Source: Synanceia verrucosa (Eukaryota > Chordata > Actinopteri > Perciformes > Synanceiidae). Taken from it: 64,000 nt of DNA. The translations under genes and the position numbers were made by a program. Under the pieces are notes generated by a model. That model ran no database searches, was not told where the DNA came from, and worked only from the letters and a program-made list of their open reading frames with translations. The stretch is taken from assembly GCA_029721515.1 (NCBI GenBank), contig CM056562.1, forward strand, positions 4,123,593-4,187,592, read 5' to 3'. Positions 38,691-50,402 of the stretch are shown here, in pieces. The first letter of the stretch is position 1, and each line of letters opens with the position of its first letter.

Positions 38691-40062
38691 CAACATATTT
38701 GAAAACGTGTAGGAGGAAGTAAAAAAATGATTGATTCCCACCCCTTTTCCAATCAATTAATAACAGACCAATGCAGATCTTATGCACAAACAACTGTGTA
38801 CATGTATTCTGGAAATTTGTGGAAATTATGTGCAACTACTTTCTTCTAAAGAGAAATATTTGGGCTGTGTGCACATCATGAGGCAATCATCAAGGGTCAA
38901 TACCAAAATAAGAAAAACTGACAGCATATTAAACCTTTAGTTTCTGCTCTATGCATGAAAATAACCTGTATACATATTCAAAATATATGAGTCAAAGAAC
39001 TGAATCACAGTGTAGCTGCAGAGAACCTACTGTACTCTCTGTCGCACTGTACTCTTTTAGAAAACATTTTATGTGAGAGTCTCACATTTTAAAAATGTCA
39101 CGTTAAAAAGGTTCGTTTTCCCTCTGATGATAACTCTGATATTTCGCTCTATATTTTGAAACCTTTACCTTTTTTCTAAGGTCAATAAAGTTCCTTCTGG
39201 TAATTTATTATATTATTTAAGGTGGCCTTTGATTCTATGAATACTCAACATGTTCTTATCCTAACTCCTCACATTTTAGGGTTTGGACAACAATTAAAAC
39301 AAAAACAGTAGTGAAGGTTTAGGCTTCAAAACCACTTATGTAGGTTAAGTTAGGGGGAAAAAACATAATGGTTGGGCTTAAGATTACTGCGTTTGTAAAG
39401 TGAAAATGAAAAATGAAATGAAAAACAGCTGTGATTGTTTGACCCATCTACCATCCTCCTTATGAGTGTTTTTTCACCTCTTTAAATGACATCACCACAC
39501 TCCCAGAACACCTTTGGTGAATATTGCTGCTGATAGGCTTAGGCCTACATGTAACCTGCAGCGTGTCATCCTGCTGCTGAAGGACGCCTTTTGCATGGCA
39601 GCCTTTGATTATTGACAATATTTTTGAAGGGACCCTTCAGAGACATAAATAAAACATTTGTCATTACTTTTTACATTCCTTTTTGTTACTGTGTCATGTC
39701 ACTTGTTGCCAGCAGACAACAGTGGAAACATGAGTGACAGTCGGTCCATATGTGAGCTTTGCTGGTGTGTTGTTTTGATCCTTCCTGACGCCGTCATGAG
39801 TGAATCATTTCTTTTCTACTGCTCTGACTGAACCCTCTTCCCTTCACAGTGACTGTCCCGCTCTGAGTCTCCACCTTTCCCCCCTCACAGACTGCCCTCC
39901 TGACCCCAGTCTGGGACAGACGGTGTTGCATCTGTCGTGTCCTGTGTCATCTGCTTCACTGTGCCCCTTCATAACCTCTGTGAGCTGTCAACTATCAGTC
40001 TCTCACACACACCTGTGAACTCACACTCCACTCTAACCTTCAGAATTTGCTGCATAATTATA

Positions 40063-41196
40063 TCATTACCTCCACCAAGGAGCTTATGTTTTCACCAGGG
40101 TTTGTTTGTTGTTTATTTATTTTTTTGTTGGTTTGCAAAATAACTCAAAAAGTTATGGACAGATTTTGACAAAAAAAATTCAGGGTTGGTCAGAAGTGGC
40201 CTAACTTAAAACTGATTAATTTTTGGTGGTGATCGGATCCGATTCAAAGTGATCAAGGTCAAATTAAAGGTCATTCCACAGTAATGTATAGGAGATTTTG
40301 CATATGTGTATTTCTGAACGCTCCAGGGTGTACAATTTTCAGCCAGTCGTCACCTAATTTGGTAAATAAACTAATATAGGAATCCAGAAGTCACTGAAGG
40401 TCAAGGTCACCAAGGTCAAATATGCATTTTTAACCATAACTAACCATAACATGTAGGAAGGATCTAAAGCAATGCAACTGCTCTCAAAATATCCAGACAA
40501 GAATTCTCAATTTAGACATTCTTATAGTCAAATATTAATATTTCCCACTATAATCATGAAAACCTGTGCATAGAGGACAATATCGCTGCTCAGAAATCAG
40601 TCAAATATTGCAACGTATTCTCGTGAAGCGGGTCATATGATATCAAACGAAAAGTAGGGCACAGATTTTCGTGTGTATCTTACGAATGAGTGATCAGCGC
40701 ATGCGCGAGCTCCGAAGAGAACCCGGAAGCGATAGCCTTAAAAATGCCAGACATTCCTTTCACTGTCAGCTGAAACCGTAACATTACGATATGCATTGAA
40801 ATACCCCCTGATAACACTTCCAGTGATGGTTAGATGTATGGATAGGATTACGGGGTTAGGTTTATGGAAATAAAATGCATATTTCCCACTAGAAATACGA
40901 TTAAAACGCATCCGAACTCATAAACTATTCCATTGAAAACGTAAGGAACGTCCGACTGATGTTTTCACGGACAGAGCAGCCTGCATCGAAGGTAACGTGA
41001 TGTTCAAATTACATGGGTTACATACGAATTATAGTGCAATATTTTTTGTAGTAATTTGTAGGAATATTTAATGAGACCAGGTTGAATATTGACCTTTTGT
41101 CAAAATCAACACATTCACTCTTTGGGCTTACAGGAGTATAGGCTCTCTCAGAACGGTGCCTTGACGGAGGTCTGCGCTCTGTGAGTGCTTTTCTAG
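40063..41196 (+). mobile_element. Helitron-like element, copy 2 (long form)
   Basis: Starts TCATTACCTCCACCAAGGAG after host A and ends GCGCTCTGTGAGTGCTTTTCTAG before host T. It shares the left arm of the family (CAAAATAACTCAAAAAGTTA, GTGGCCTAACTTAAAACTG). Instead of the inverted second arm it carries about 0.9 kb of other sequence, so it looks closer to a parental form than copies 1 and 3. The extra interior has no recognisable coding region. Confidence 0.55.
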
Positions 41197-41348
41197 TGTA
41201 TAGTGTATAGTTTGGGTGTCAGTGCTAATAAGTGGGGTCAGGCAGAGACCCTTTTTTATTCCCCCTCTATCATCTTTCCGAGCGATCTCCATGCATTATT
41301 CTTTAAATCCTATTGGTGGCACTCTAAACTGACTGTACCATCACAGCA

Positions 41349-41353
41349 AACAC

Positions 41354-41403
<50 letters not shown>
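41349..41403. repeat. (CA)n microsatellite
   Basis: About 27 CA units with one CG variant at the start. Confidence 0.95.
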
Positions 41404-41406
<3 letters not shown>

Positions 41407-42760
41407 GCATACACTGAGTTGTGTAATCTCTTTCTTTTTTGATGAGTCAAAGCCGGCACTCACTGTCCTCCAGGGAAACTGTATGATAGTTAGGAACAGC
41501 CCAGCCAAGGAGGTGCTGGAGGAAAAGTTTACCCAAAGTTTGTGAATTTGACATAAGGCCAGCAGCGTCCTCTGTGAGGGTGGCTGGTTTATTCGATGCC
41601 ATGACACCGAGCGGCTCCAGCTTCATCTTGTCATAAGGCGAGGAGAATAGAGGGAGGGGTGAGCTTCCGGAAGATGATCCTCAGGTATTTCAGGAGCAGC
41701 AGGGTCTCTTGGTGTGTCCTTCAGGGTTGGTGAGAAGGACAGTCACACCTCTGTCTGACTACACAGAGCGACAGATAACACAAACTCTGAGCCACCAAGC
41801 CTTGAATTCCTGCACTACATCGAGTTCCAGTCTATCACACAATAATGGAAATGTCAAGATGAAGTATTAACATGTATGAGGCTGTTTTCTGACTGAATAC
41901 CTGTTTTTTAACTTGAATGCACAGCTAATTATGAGCTAAAAGCTACTGTTCAGAAGATCACTATTTGTTAAAATATCTGATATTTTGCGTCACAATGCTT
42001 TTTTCTCAGCTGATCACCATGACAAAGTGTTATACAAACATGACTCAACTCATTTCTTTTGTGCTGAACATGTTTGTAGTGCTCATAGTAATAGTAATTC
42101 TAGTAATATTAATATAGCAGGTCTAGTACTTCTATAATTCTTCGTCCTTTTTCTACTAAGCTACTGTTTGATGGTACTTCAGCACTACAGTGTTTGTCAG
42201 ACTTTCACTTATATTATTACTCACATTTCAGTCATGTCGGTCTAGTTAAGTCATCTTATAATTTCTGTCTTGTCATTTTGTCCTGTCACTTCCTGTTTTA
42301 TTTTGAAATTAATTGTTTTCCTTTCGTTTCAGCCACATTGCTTCCTGCCCTTGTGTGTCTGGCATCTAGTGATTGTCTGCCCCTGATTTTTTCCAGCCGT
42401 TCCCCATCACCTAGTGTATTAATAGTCCTTGTCTTCCCCAGCCCTGTGTCAGTACGTTGTTGTCTGTCGCCACAGTACCGCTGAGTCAGTGAGTCACTTC
42501 TTGTTAATGAGTCTTTGTGAGTGTTTTTGTAGAGCAGTTTGTAGTTTAGTTTCTACCTGTTTGTTATCCCTTGTCAGTGTAGTCTATTTGTTCCCTCACC
42601 TTTCGTGAGCACTTTATGTTTTGATCTTTAGTTTCCCTCATTAAGTTTTTTTTATGTTTTGTAGTACTGTATGGATTGTGTTAGTCTTCCTTCCAGTCAG
42701 GTTTGAGTGAGTTTCCTCCCTGTACTATGATTTTTTTTTTGTAAAATAAATATCCTTTGT

Positions 42761-43125
42761 GGGGTGGCACAGTGGTGTAGTGGTTAGCACTGTCACCTCA
42801 CAGCAAGAAGGTACTAGGTTCGATTCCTGGCCCGGGGTCTTTCTGTGTGGAGTTTGCATGTTCTCCTCATGTCTGTGTGGGTTCTCTCTGGTACTCCGGC
42901 TTCCTCCCATCATCCAAAAACATGCATGGGGATTAGGTTAATTGGTTAATTTAAACTGACCGTAGGTGTGAATGTGAGTGTGAGTGGTTGTCTGTCTCTA
43001 TGTGTCCTGTGATGAACTGGAGACTTGTCCAGGGTGTACCCTGCCTTTCACCCTAAGACAGCTGGGATAGACTCCAGCCCCCCCTGACCCTATGAGAGGA
43101 TAAGAGGTAGAAAATGGATGGATGG
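42761..43125 (+). mobile_element. tRNA-derived SINE with perfect 13-bp TSD
   Basis: Same family as 10871-11223, here on the plus strand. The A box is GGTGTAGTGGTTAGCACTG and the B box is GGTTCGATTCC. The body includes AACATGCATGGGGATTAGG and GTGTACCCTGCCTTTCACCC, and the tail is ATGGATGGATGG. The target duplication AAATATCCTTTGT is identical at 42748-42760 and 43126-43138. Confidence 0.88.
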
Positions 43126-45611
43126 AAATATCCTTTGTTTGAAACTTTGAGTCGTGCTATTGGGTTCTTTTTATGCCAAACTGAGTTCTTACAATGTCTC
43201 TTTTGCATCTTTTTATATCTTTTACATCTTTATTTCCATATTTAGGTGTGTCTACACCAAAAGACTATAAAACGTTGTTATGCGGTCATAATGACAATAA
43301 AGACTCTTGAATCTTAAATTATGTTATACTGTCACAGTGCTGCTGGTAAAATCTTTCTTATAATGTTTACAAAAACATTACTTGTGTTTTACTGCACAAA
43401 TATTAATTAAATCTTATAATATGGATTAAATTCTCCATTTGTCAACACTGACGCCCATCTTATTGCACCACGAATATGTGTGAATGTGCTGGACTATTTT
43501 GAAAACCAAAACAAATCTCAGACAAGGACTTTTGGACATAGAAAAGGCCTCTTTCGTTATGTTGGATGACAGGCTTGAAAAAGAGAGGGATTTCCAGATG
43601 CAGTTTGACACTCACCGTCTCCCACTTCAGCTCCAGTTCAACAGAGTGGCTCCAGATCGAATGAGTCACTTATTCGTCGTCATGAATAAATCACACCCAC
43701 TGCTACTCTCTTCTACTCTGCAGCACTGCCCTTTCCAATACACACCAATACCCAACAACAAACACCCTGTACTAATAAACTCTGGGTCCTGCAAAGACAC
43801 AAAGACAAATTTACCTTGTCGATTTTGTACAGCAGAAAGTGCTTTTGTTGATAACATGGCTTAGGCATGTCTGACCATGTTGCAATAAAAAATCATGAAA
43901 AAACAGAGCCCTTTTACATTATTTCTTCTTTTTAATTTTTGACCTTTTTCTCTTTCAAAATGAAGCTTTCATCATTACGTCACATTTTTAAAGTGCACCT
44001 CTGCAGACACAAAATACATACAAAGCAGTTTATGATGTGCATATATTACTCCTCTCTTTGTGACCTCTCTAAAATATACTCACATTTGAGGAAAGAACAT
44101 AACAATGTTGCTCTCTGGATTCCTCAAGAAGACATTTGTCACTTTCCATTTTTACAACCCTCACCCTCCTCCCCCCTCTTAGCGGTAAAACGGAGTTCAT
44201 GTCGCCATGAATTTCCCAGAGGCAAAGTGATGGCTACACCCACAGACCCAGACGTACATACGCAGCAAAACAAAGTCACTGCTTTTTATGCCACTTTGTT
44301 TGTGCTGTGTTCTCTGTGCTGACACAGTGAAGCTTTATTTTACTCGTGTGCACATTATTGCTTTCCGTCTCACTGTTTTTTGTCCTTTTTTTCTTCTTTA
44401 AAGCATTCCTCTTATTTTTCTGCTTGATTTCTCGTGTTTATCCCCCCCACACACACACACCCACATAAACATAAACATTTGTCATCCTCATTCTTACTGT
44501 ACCTCATCATCGTCTTTTCCTCCTCTGCCATTTAGATCTCAATCTCTGGAGCACACGCCTCCCTCTCTGTGGGTAAGAAGCCTGTGAAATTTCCCACAGG
44601 GTGAGGCACTGTTTGCTTCTAAAACATAGGAAATGTATCAGAAGCATTGATTTCCTCTCAGTATTATGGGAAGGAGATGGCAATGAGGTGAAGGCTAAGA
44701 GCCTTTTGGTCGATACACATTCTCATCACAGCACCGGATGTTCTTCCAGAGTCGGATTGGTTTTATTGCCTCAGCACAGGCAGTAATTGTCATCAGGTGA
44801 CTCGATTAATTGAGTGGTATCAGGCAACAAAAGACAGATGACAGGGGTTATTTGATTTTCATTAGGGATTTACAGTATAGTTTGGATTATGCAGTACGGG
44901 AAATCACAGTGGAAACATGAGCTCTAGCAGGTGCAGTAGAGCTTTAATGGGAGTAGCAGTCAGAAATGAATACGAGTAATGATAATATCAGTGACAGTAA
45001 CAGTAATAATTTCATTTGGTCAAGTTTTGAGAGGATTCCTCTGCCACCCTGGCACAAAAGAGATTCCTTCTTTTCAAGGAAACGTGGACAGTAAGGTCTG
45101 TGGATTAAGAGCTTTCTGTCATTTACCACTTTGAACACAAACAAAATAACTTTAACGATGGTTCTGATCCAGTAATTATTGCAATACAGTGTGATTAATA
45201 ATTTTATTAGTTACACCTGTGTGTCAAAATGTCAGACATGAAAAAGAGATGTTCAACTTTAGCTTCACTTCACCGTTCTGCAACTGATCTTGTGCAAAGG
45301 GACCATTTAAAGGCCTGGAATGTCTATTTTCACAGGTTCCCTACAAAAACTGAAAAAAATGACAAATTGTGCTTTATGCAGGCTTTGTACAGATTAAAGG
45401 AATTAAAACAATTAAAACTTAACATCATATACTGTACATATAGGCACACTTGAAACTTTACCTCAGCATTTTAGCAGTATTTATTCTTTTATGTTGTACC
45501 TATATGACCTTTATGTGTGTTTATACCATGACTTCCAGGAAAACGATATCTCTGTACACAGAGTGTGTGTATATGTACACATACACAGGTATATACAGTA
45601 TACAACATACT

Positions 45612-45612
<1 letters not shown>

Positions 45613-45686
<74 letters not shown>
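45613..45686. repeat. (TA)n microsatellite
   Basis: About 36 TA units, about 380 bp upstream of the arylsulfatase start codon. The Tyr/Ile frames across it are artefacts. Confidence 0.95.
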
Positions 45687-45687
<1 letters not shown>

Positions 45688-45821
45688 GGTATATACACTG
45701 TATCAGTGTGGTGTGTATTTACACACGTGTGCATTTCACCTGCCAGGTCTTCCCAGCCATCGTGTGAGGCGCCTGAAAATACAGAGGAATGTAGCAAAGT
45801 GCTGCAAAGATAAAGCCTCAC

Positions 45822-45822
45822 T

Positions 45823-45854
<32 letters not shown>

Positions 45855-45861
45855 CACACAC
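45822..45861. repeat. (CA)n microsatellite
   Basis: About 20 CA units with a CAAACA interruption, about 200 bp upstream of the arylsulfatase start codon. Confidence 0.9.
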
Positions 45862-46065
45862 TACCAGCTTCTTGCCCATCTCAGACACAGCCCTTTTTCT
45901 CCACCCACCACAGCAGCTGGCACCAGCTCAACCCCATTTCATAAAACCAAGAACAACCTTCAGAAAACTTTGGTAACTCATCTTTAATGGGCAGATAAGA
46001 CTTCTGGACAAGCTCCTCTGTCACACAGATCCAGCTTGAGATTTTTTGACTGCAGACTAAGCAGA

Positions 46066-49000
46066 ATGCCTGAATTCAGCAGGCAGCTGGAGACGAGTGG
46101 ATCTGTGATTTTCCTGGTGATTGGGGTGACCTTGCTCAGTGGCCTCGGCTGCCTGGCTGAGCAGAAGTCCATGGATGGCAGTGTTGGTACAGAGGAGGTG
46201 GAAAAGCCCAGGCCCCCACACCTCATCTTTATCATGGTGGATGACCAGGGTTATGGAGACATTGGCTACCATGGCTCAGACATCCACACTCCTGTGTTAG
46301 ACCAGCTGGCAGCAGAGGGAGTCAAGCTTGAAAATTATTACGTTCAGCCTATCTGTTCACCCTCTCGCAGCCAACTCATGACAGGACGGTGAGTAATTTC
46401 CTTATCATTACATCATTATCACAATGGGAAAACGATTCAGTTACTGCATCTGCTCTCATATGATATGATTATGCATCTGCTTCACAGGCTTTTTGTCTTC
46501 TGCCAACATCTCTAATGGTGAATTCAGTAATGGGGCAGTTTTCAAAAAAAGGCAATAAAATAAAAGTACCACCAGTAGTGCCAAGTCAAGCACTAAATAA
46601 TGCATCTTATCTAATCACTAGAACTAGAGTTATGATGGCTATACAGAAAGAGACATTTTACTGGAATAAAATCCTGATTTGAAACTTAGAAGTACAATTA
46701 CTTTGATCATGATTGGCTACAAAAGCAGAAATGATCTGTTTCATTGACTTTCCAGCATATATTCTGCTGGAGACTTTACAGGTTGACTGTAGGTACAATG
46801 AAAAATTAAATTAACAGCTCCTCATCACAAAGTCACTGAACAGCTCGGCTTGATGATGTGCAAGTATAAGAATAAGTGTGCAATATTTCTTAATATATTT
46901 AAAAGATACTATTGAAATGTTGTTATACACATCTTAAAGGGATATTCCACCCTATGTGAAATTTAGTCATTCCTCGCAGTCCCGAGAGTTAAATAAAAGA
47001 GCAAAAGTTTTTTTAGCCGGCTCAGCCATTGCCGGCTGCCATTAACTTAGCTTAGCATAGTCACTGCAATGTATTGTTGCCAGTTAGCATGTCATCGCAA
47101 AAGTGATTACAAATAACTCAATTTTTTTCCTAATTACTTCACGTGACCTACATTCACAACGAGTAAAAAATGACAATGCAAATTAACAGGAATGTATTGA
47201 CTACTAGGCCAATTTTGACTTGGGACTATATTCTGGCAAAGCACCGCTGCCAGGTGCAAAGACACCAAGCACAACTTCCGTCAACACACCAGCGTGACTA
47301 TGGTACTAGGCTGACACAAGTGGACTTTGTTGTTCTGACAACAGTCTTGAGATAGTTGCTATCAGTGCCCATGTATAATGTCAAATGAATAAAAATCTTT
47401 GACTGGAGGATCTCTTATTACATGAACAGTAATTTATTTGCTACCGTTTACGGTCAAACTGTTATGATATGTGGTGGTTGCCTACTATTCAAGTCAAGAA
47501 GCATTACACGGTAAGTGTAGCCAAGCCCCTCGGTTATTTCATGCCACAGGTAACACTAACAAGTAAACTCGGCCTAGTAGTCAGTGCATTTGTGTTAATT
47601 TGCGTTGTCATTTGTACTTGTTGTGAATGTAGGTCACGAGAAGTAATTAGGAAAAAATTTGAGTTGTTTGGAAACACTTTTCCAATGACATGCTAACTGG
47701 CAACAATACATTACAGCGCCTGTGTAAAGCAGCGCTGCCAGTTTAGGGCAATGGCTGAGCTGGATAAAAAAATGCTTTTGCTCACTTATTTAATTCTCGG
47801 GACTGCGAGGAATGACTAAATTTCACATAGGGGTGGAATATCTCTTTAATAATGATATCTTGCCAGCTACCAAATTCACACTGGACTCCAACATTCAATC
47901 ATCCGATCACGTCAACCTCTGTGCCTGCCTCTGGACATGCCTACCCTACCAGAGCGTCTGGGTGAAGCTGGATATGCCACACACATGGTGGGGAAATGGC
48001 ACCTGGGCTTCTGCAGACCAAGCTGCCTTCCCATAAGGCGTGGCTTTCAGAGTTTCTTGGGCACGCTGACTGGGAGTGGAGACCACTTCTCCTATCGGAG
48101 CTGTGATGGGGCCGAAGCTTGTGGATTCGACTTGCATGACGGAGACAGGCCTGCTTGGGAGATGGTCGGCAACTACTCCACCCTGCTCTACATAGAGAGG
48201 TGAGGTTTACATCAAATCAAGCAAACTCATACATATAGAGAGACAAAGAAATGACCCTTCCAATGCCTTTGTCCAAACAGAGTGAAGCAGATCCTGAGGA
48301 GCCACGACCCCCACATACCACTCTTCCTCTACCTGTCCCTTCAGGCAGCCCATACACCCTTACAGGTGCCAGACCAATTTTTACACTACTATGATTCCCA
48401 GGGCAATCGTCTCCGGCGCCACTACGCAGCCATGCTGAGCTGCATGGATGCCGGGGTAGGACAAGTGGTCCAGGAACTGAAGAATAACAGGCTCTATCAA
48501 AACTCAGTACTGATATACTCCTCTGATAATGGTGGACAGCCTCTCTCGGGGGGGAGCAATTGGCCACTGAGAGGCGGCAAAGGGACCTACTGGGAAGGGG
48601 GCATCCGGGCTGTGGGCTTTGTCCATAGTCCCCTCCTGAAGAAGATGGGTATAGTCAACAGAGCACTGATTCATGTTTCTGACTGGTATCCTACATTACT
48701 GAGGCTGGCCGGAGCCCTGCAGTCCTCCCATGGTCTAGATGGTCACAATGTGTGGGAGACCATCAGCGCAGGCGTACCATCTCCTCGTACTGAAATCCTT
48801 TTCAACATCGACCCATTCTCCAGGAAGCCTGGGGAGCCATACGACAAGGCACTGGTGCTCAACGGATTTGGCATCTGGGACACAGCCGTAAGGGCAGCAA
48901 TAAGGGCTGGAGACTGGAAGCTATTGACAGGAAATGTGGGTGACGGGGACTGGATACCGCCACAGGCCCTTCCTGATGGTCCAGGGCGGTGGCAGAAACT

Positions 49001-49367
49001 TGAGAAGCGTCGCATTGAGCTGGGGAAGTCTGTTTGGCTATTTAATATAACCTCTGACCCCTATGAGAGGTCAGACCTGGCAGAAGCTCATCCAGAGGTA
49101 GTGAGACATCTGCTGACCAGGCTGTCAGAGTACAACCTGACAGCTGTAATGCCCAGGAATCCACCAGATGATCCCATGGCTGACCCTGAGCTCCATGGAG
49201 GGGTTTGGAAGCCCTGGCTGGTCCTGAAGGGACAGGAGGGAGATAATGCAGGGGAGGATGACAAGAAAGAGAGGGTGATGAAGATTAAGCAGTGCAAAGT
49301 GTGCAAATTAAAAGCCCTCTTCAAGAAGGTGGAGTCACGTCTGCAGAGAAACACCCTGTTCTCCTAA
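46066..49367 (+). CDS. arsi: Arylsulfatase I/J-type sulfatase
   Basis: Secretory-pathway sulfatase that would hydrolyse sulfate esters. Exons: 46066-46388, 47867-48199 and 48281-49367. They sum to 1743 nt (580 residues plus TAA) with consistent phases. The start is the ATG at 46066 (A at -3); the frame upstream has no earlier ATG. Residues about 13-31 form a hydrophobic signal peptide or anchor. The metal-binding VDDQGYGD gives Asp59/Asp60. The formylglycine motif CSPSR gives Cys97, with Arg101. KWHLG gives Lys151/His153, QAAHTPLQ gives His243, and SSDNGG gives Asp301/Asn302. All are intact, so an active enzyme is expected. YWEGGIRAVGFVHSPLL and KSVWLFNITSDPYER are typical of the ARSI/ARSJ branch. 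The basic C-terminus KQCKVCKLKALFKKVESRL resembles human ARSI (569 residues) more than ARSJ. I call it arsi, but a separate ohnolog is possible. Confidence 0.9.
46935..47849. mobile_element. Long-TIR TTAA element in arylsulfatase intron 1
   Basis: A 915-bp element bordered by TTAA on both sides. The left arm begins AGGGATATTCCACCCTATG, and the right arm read in reverse begins AGAGATATTCCACCCCTATG. Similarity continues for about 265 bp (left to about 47208, right from about 47580), through GTGAAATTTAGTCATTCCTC and a GTGACCTACATTCACAAC segment. The 370-bp centre has no transposase. TTAA duplication with an AGGG/AGAG start suggests a Kolobok-like non-autonomous element. Its right border is 17 bp upstream of exon 2. 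Confidence 0.8.
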
Positions 49368-49473
49368 ATGTCTTATTTAGCAACATAATTTAAGGGTTCA
49401 GTATGCTTCAAATGAAGTAGGTTGTGTGTGAACACATCTGAAGGAAACAATGCAATGAATCACACAGACAGGA

Positions 49474-49479
49474 AATAAA
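49474..49479 (+). terminator. Candidate arylsulfatase polyadenylation signal
   Basis: AATAAA about 107 bp after the arylsulfatase stop codon; the only close canonical signal I noticed. Use is inferred. Confidence 0.45.
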
Positions 49480-49763
49480 TACACAGTCAGGAAATAGTCT
49501 CTCCTCCTTGTTTGTGTACGGGAAAAGTGACATAAGAAGAATGAAAAGGAATCATGTTTACTTCATCACCTCCAGACACCTGGTCACTTACTGCACAAAG
49601 TTGGCACACTTGTCATAGTGCTGATTTTGGAAAGTTGCAAAAATATGGGGACACAGACAACACCCCAACAACATAAATTTGTGAGGTGCAGGCTTTCAGA
49701 TAGTGTTCAGTCACCTGACAAGGATTTGATTTGAAGCATGCAGAGACCTTAATCTGGAGGAGG

Positions 49764-50402
49764 TTAAAGGGGAAGTGCTGTTTTTTTGCAAATTGGACCT
49801 TATTTCTGGGATAAAATACTATCCTGAACTCAAACAAAGCATGTATGTGTATGTTACAACATCACAAATAAGTATTTTAGTTCAGGCACTGTGAAGGCCA
49901 CATAGGTGGGCACTAGGGGTCCTTAGTAAGCTATGATAAGTCTGTTCACAGATTAAATTTTATCAAGTTACAGACAAGTCCTGACTCAAAATGAGAATAG
50001 TAATAGTGTAGCCCATCTTATTAAACATCTGTTATTTGAGAAATGGTCAAGTTTATGTCATTTACTGGCTGCATTTCAGTGCCCCATTCACTTCTGTTAA
50101 ATGGATATTATCAAATCTAAACTCATTGGAAATACTCCAAATGACAATTCCCCTTTAAATGGGAAGTTCTGTTTTTATAAATTGGACCTTATACTGTCGT
50201 TTTCTCACCCATATCACTTTGGAGTCATTTGGAGTGTTTTGATGATATTTGGATTTGATGATATCATTTAATAGGAGTGAATGGGGCACAGAAACGCAGC
50301 CAGTAAAAGACACAAACTTGACCAATAAGATGGGCTACACTATTACTATTACTATTCTCTTTGAGTCAGGAGTTGTCCCTAACTTGAGAAAATTCAATCT
50401 GT
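49764..50402. mobile_element. Nested and palindromic TTAA MITE copies
   Basis: A family-A end (TTAAAGGGGAAGTGCTG) starts at 49764. A second end (TTAAATGGGAAGTTCTG) starts at 50155 and shares its TTAA with the first unit. From about 49948 to 50402 the two units are inverted copies of each other, centred near 50157. An unrelated segment at about 49828-49932 (GTGGGCACTAGGGGTCCTTA) recurs inverted at 52544-52600. Confidence 0.6.

Larger units (their letters stand above)
34710..40062. other. Intergenic, upstream of synpo2l
   Basis: The synpo2l promoter and any untranslated exon must lie at the left of this stretch; I could not place them. It also holds a TTAA-flanked MITE (35755-36008) and the second copy of the dispersed repeat (38490-38690). 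No coding exon is supported on either strand. Confidence 0.5.
41197..46065. other. Intergenic, upstream of the arylsulfatase
   Basis: Contains microsatellites, one SINE (42761-43125) and no supported coding exon. The leader before the arylsulfatase ATG at 46066 is continuous back to at least 45.9 kb. Whether it has an untranslated exon further upstream cannot be told. Confidence 0.5.

Noticed and set aside
41450..41635. A minus-strand frame of about 60 residues starting with ATG near 41625, with a donor-like GTGAGT near its end
   Set aside because: The frame is clean and the donor looks plausible, but I recognise no family and see no matching downstream exon. Transcript evidence would be needed.
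43484..43864. A 126-residue plus-strand frame
   Set aside because: No recognised motif, no supporting splice sites or conserved neighbour. It could be checked with RNA-seq.
45489..45976. A 161-residue plus-strand frame and overlapping minus-strand frame
   Set aside because: Most of their length is (TA)n and (CA)n microsatellite; no conserved motif is present.
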